From: Enterobacter kobei
Lineage (GTDB): Bacteria > Pseudomonadota > Gammaproteobacteria > Enterobacterales > Enterobacteriaceae
Direction: 5' to 3'
DNA length: 64,000 nucleotides
NCBI RefSeq assembly: GCF_001729765.1
Contig: NZ_CP017181.1
Location: 3,472,001 to 3,536,000, forward strand
Part shown: positions 61,609 through 64,000 of the stretch, one piece after another
Layout: every line of letters starts with the position of its first letter
Numbering within the stretch: position 1 is the stretch's first letter
The notes under the pieces: generated by a model
Seen by the model: the letters and a program-made list of their open reading frames with translations, nothing else
Told to the model about the DNA's origin: nothing
The model's database searches: none
Program-made: the position numbers and the translations under genes

Positions 61609-61893
61609 ATGAGCAAAGCAACGAATAAATTTGAGCTGATGAGCACTAAAGACATCTGCGGGCAGCTGTGTATTTCCTCACGTACGCTCGAACGCTACAG
61701 GAAAAGAGCCCCAAACGAGAACCCTTTCCCTGAGCCAGATTGCGCTTACATGGGTGGACCCAATAAATGGCTCAGAACCAAAGTCACCGCCTGGCAGATT
61801 AAAGAGATGTCACGATCAACCCGTAAGCCGATGTCTCACCTGAACCTAACCCGTGATGATAAAGGCCGTCTCACCCGACCTGACGCGGCGTGA
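61609..61893 (+). CDS. Probable excisionase (AlpA/MerR-like HTH)
   Basis: 94 residues with a helix-turn-helix near the start (MSTKDICGQLCISSRTLERY) as in AlpA-type and excisionase proteins, and a basic tail. It is the last early gene, convergent with int, and overlaps the int 3' end by 23 bases. Position and size fit the recombination directionality factor. GGAG precedes the ATG. Confidence 0.7.
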   Translation: MSKATNKFELMSTKDICGQLCISSRTLERYRKRAPNENPFPEPDCAYMGGPNKWLRTKVTAWQIKEMSRSTRKPMSHLNLTRDDKGRLTRPDAA

Positions 61894-63100
61894 ACTCCAG
61901 AATGTCGGGCTCGACGATGCTCATAAGTCGGGCCCACCACTTACCATATGCCACTCTCATTTCCTCAACATAGGTGTGCTTGTCGTACACTGACCACACA
62001 CCAGGCAGTTTGTGGCCAAGCATTATTTCGGCGATATGCGGCTCGGTTAGCTCTGAGAAATTCGTTCGCGCAGTCCTGCGCAGATCATGAATAGTAAAGT
62101 GTGGGACCTGCTCGTTATAGGCCTTGAGCATGAACTTAACCAGGTTACTGCTGATGCTCATATGGAAGCCTTCACTCATCGGCTTGTCTTCATATTTTGA
62201 AAAAACAAAGCGTCCTGGCGCCAGCTCAATGGCCCGTTTTATCAGCGGGAGCATTTCCGGGATGATAGGTCGAATTATCGGTTTCTTTGTCTTCCGCCCT
62301 GTCTTGTGGTTTTCCCATGGAACAGTCCAGATCCCTTCTTCAAAATCAAAGTGTGCGACTTCAGCCTGCCGGAGTTCGCCAACCCTGCACGCCCATATCA
62401 GAGACAATTTATAGAGGATCTTGTTTCGCTCAATGAGGCGGGAATCCTCAATGGCTCGCCAGACAATCGCCAGTTCTTTACGGTCCAGGGTTCGCTCACC
62501 CATTTGTTTCTGGATGCCGAAATCACGCCCAGACATTTCTGACAGCGGGTTAACTTCCAGCAGTTGCCGTTTCACTGCCCAGGAATAACACTGTCGGCCG
62601 TTGCTGATCACGCGCCGGGTGATCTCGCTGTAACCCTGGGCCAATCTGTCCAGGACAGTGAGCCAGTTGTGTAGCGTGAGCTGATGCGCAGGGTATTTCC
62701 CGAGCTTGGGGAAAACGTGCAGTTCAAACGAGCGGAGGACCTGCCCGGCTGATTCTTTCTGAATGCAGACCATTGAGTGCCATTCACGGAACAGCTCTTC
62801 GAAGGTGTACTGGCTGTTAATCTTGGCTTTATCGAGGCTTTGCCTGATCCGAGGGTTTTCGCCACGGGCAAGAATAGCTGCCCACTTTGCGACTTCATCG
62901 CGCGCGGCTTTTAATCCGAACTCCGGATAGCTGCCGATCGTCATCTTGTCCTGTTTGCCCAGGAAGCGGAATCGGTAGAAAAAAGTAACGGCCCCCTATT
63001 TGGAGATGCGTACCCACAGACCATCACGGTCTGCCTTTTCTTCAACTTTGTCTCGTTCGCGCCCAAGGCACGACTTTAGATAACTATCTGAAATAGCCAT
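61871..63100 (-). pseudogene. int: Tyrosine integrase, interrupted by an amber codon
   Basis: 409 codons of a P4-type integrase: N-terminal arm-binding domain (MAISDSYLKSCLGRERDKVE; FYRFRFLGKQDKMTIGSYPE), core-binding domain, and the catalytic domain with HDLRRTARTNF, LGHKLPGV and the tyrosine in SVYDKHTY. Codon 35 is TAG (62996-62998) in place of a residue after RISK, with no frame shift. Translation could restart at ATG 62944, giving a 357-residue product that lacks the first part of the arm domain; probably inactive. It is the likely integrase for the lepA site. Confidence 0.88.
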
Positions 63101-63114
63101 GATTTGTCCCTGCG

Positions 63115-63175
63115 TGTGTCCATCAGAACGGGAGGTTATGTGTCCATCATAGAATATGGACGCACTGGTGGACAC
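63115..63175. other. Integrase arm-type repeats, right
   Basis: TGTGTCCATCA (63115-63125) and GTGTCCATCAT (63140-63150) in one orientation and TGGACAC (63169-63175) in the other, between the int start and attR. The 11-base form is the inverse of that at 48942-48952. Confidence 0.65.
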
Positions 63176-63298
63176 AAAAACCATGACTTATGATGTCGTA
63201 GGTTGACTGTACATGCAAACAGTATAATTTTTGGAAAGGCTGATTTGATGGGGATCTTGAGGCGTTTTTGTCGGAGGTTTGCGGAGGCTGGCGGGGTA

Positions 63299-63346
63299 TC
63301 AATTATCGATGTGAGCAATGATCGAAAAGTTACGTATGTTCTTCAT
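63299..63346 (-). pseudogene. Stranded native lepA start (15 codons)
   Basis: ATG and the codons for [15 protein letters not shown], then TGA. The first 14 residues equal LepA residues 1-14, with host-like codons (CGT, AAC, TTT, TCG). It was cut from lepA by the prophage and keeps the native leader on the rseC side, so it may still be translated as a short peptide. Confidence 0.82.
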
Positions 63347-63348
63347 AT
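63309..63348. other. Prophage attachment site, rseC side (attR)
   Basis: The second copy of the 40-base lepA start duplication (35/40 identical with 48863-48902). Right of it the sequence is the ordinary rseC-lepA spacer. The 186 bases from 63349 to 63534 contain no gene; the original lepA promoter may lie there. Confidence 0.85.
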
Positions 63349-63534
63349 AGTTAAATAATTATGCCTTACGAATTCCTGGAGGCCGCTGTTCTTAGCCTGA
63401 CGTTTTTCAGTGCGAAAACGCAGCATTCTACACTACATCCTCGCTACCTGGAAATGCACTTAGAGACAGGTATAGCGTGAAGAAAGGGCGTTTTCTGTAT
63501 TAGGGCGTAAAAATTGATAAAGCCCGATGGATCA

Positions 63535-64000
63535 TCAGGCCTCAGAAGAGAGCGTCTCGACACGAAGCTGGTCTGGTGCCAACCCAACGCTGAGAATGAC
63601 AGGCTGCCACTCTTCGCGCGCGGCAAGCTTCGGTGAGAGACCCTTAGCAAGCCAGAATCCCCCGATGCCCCCCAACGCGGCACCGCACATGGCGGCCACA
63701 TCGGAACCAAACAGGGTCTGGAAAAGGCCGCCCATGATAAATAACCCGACCAACGGAGAGAGATAGACCAGCATCGCGGAACCGAGCAGACTGCCTTCCG
63801 CAATCCCTAGTTCAACCTTCTGCCCCGTCACCAGCGGCTGTTCACTTGGCACAGAGATAGTATGCGACGTTTGCGGCCCGAGCTTATTCAGCACGCGGCT
63901 GCCGCACCCGGCACGGGATGCGCAGCTATTGCATGAGGCTTTGACATCGCAACTGACTCGCGCAACGCCATTTTGCCACGAGACGACGGTTGCCCACTCT
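63535..64000 (-). CDS. rseC: SoxR-reducing system protein RseC (all but the first codons)
   Basis: 155 residues visible; the first three codons lie outside the window. The N-terminus is cysteine-rich (CDVKASCNSCASRAGCGSRV, four cysteines), then two membrane spans (about residues 75-95 and 103-120 of the full protein) and a cytoplasmic tail. RseC forms part of the Rsx/Rse system that reduces SoxR, and it sits at the end of the rpoE-rseABC operon. In E. coli lepA follows directly; here the prophage separates them. Confidence 0.95.
   Translation of the reverse strand, partial: EWATVVSWQNGVARVSCDVKASCNSCASRAGCGSRVLNKLGPQTSHTISVPSEQPLVTGQKVELGIAEGSLLGSAMLVYLSPLVGLFIMGGLFQTLFGSDVAAMCGAALGGIGGFWLAKGLSPKLAAREEWQPVILSVGLAPDQLRVETLSSEA

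Larger units (their letters stand above)
48903..63308. mobile_element. Defective lambdoid prophage in the lepA 5' end
   Basis: About 14.4 kb between two imperfect copies of the lepA start. From the right: integrase, excisionase-like, DUF4060, ASCH, recT, recE (5' end lost), Q antiterminator, late leader with terminators, tRNA-Arg, P63C gene, holins, endolysin, Rz/Rz1, small cargo genes, terminase fragments, tail-fibre fragment, invertase and IS1. Repressor, cro, replication, portal, capsid and most tail genes are missing. Junctions at about 58.47-58.5 kb and 51.9 kb look like deletion points. Confidence 0.9.

Noticed and set aside
48901..64000. CRISPR array or retron in the accessory region
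   Set aside because: No regularly spaced repeats and no reverse transcriptase were found.

Overview
The window reads as a chromosome segment of an enterobacterium close to Enterobacter (inference from protein similarity and gene order; no search was run). Gene order follows the E. coli arc pbpC-yfhM-sseA-sseB-pepB-isc-trmJ-suhB-csiE-hcaT-yphA-glyA-hmp-glnB-glrR-qseG-glrK-glmY-purL-mltF-tadA-pgpC-murP-murQ-murR-yfhL-acpS-pdxJ-recO-era-rnc-lepB-lepA-rseC, with local differences.

Layout. 1-5.3 kb: start of pbpC and the alpha-2-macroglobulin lipoprotein gene yfhM. 5.5-10.2 kb: an alpha-glucoside PTS (EIICB) and a GH4 6-phospho-alpha-glucosidase, then sseA and a coupled RpiR-type regulator. 10.2-19 kb: sseB, pepB and the iron-sulfur operon iscR-iscS-iscU-iscA-hscB-hscA-fdx-iscX with two IscR sites at its promoter, then trmJ. 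19-27.6 kb: suhB, a nickel/cobalt export pair whose permease gene carries one in-frame TGA, csiE, hcaT, yphA, glyA and hmp (with a good NsrR site). 27.6-36.1 kb: glnB, the GlrK/QseG/GlrR system, the sRNA GlmY with a sigma-54 promoter and three GlrR-type palindromes, and purL. 36.2-48.9 kb: cell-wall recycling (mltF, murP, murQ, murR), tadA, pgpC, yfhL, acpS, pdxJ, recO, era, rnc, lepB and lepA.

48.9-63.3 kb is a decayed lambdoid prophage of about 14.4 kb lying inside the 5' end of lepA. A 40-bp imperfect duplication (35/40) covers the first lepA codons at both ends, and all five differences are synonymous. The native-looking start of lepA is stranded beside rseC; the present lepA begins with a phage-borne synonymous copy. 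The element keeps a tyrosine integrase with an amber codon, a probable excisionase, RecT and part of RecE, a Q-type antiterminator with an amber codon, a tRNA-Arg(UCU), a P63C-domain gene, a lysis cassette, small AT-rich cargo genes, broken terminase genes, an orphan tail-fibre cassette with its invertase, and an IS1. No repressor, replication, portal, capsid or tail-tube gene is visible, so it looks defective and grounded. 63.5-64 kb is rseC, entering from the right.

The main points to check are the prophage takeover of the lepA start, a 30-residue YncL-like membrane microprotein next to IS1, three genes each broken by a single in-frame stop, and several regulatory sites (MurR pair, P63C-gene palindromes, holin leader hairpin).
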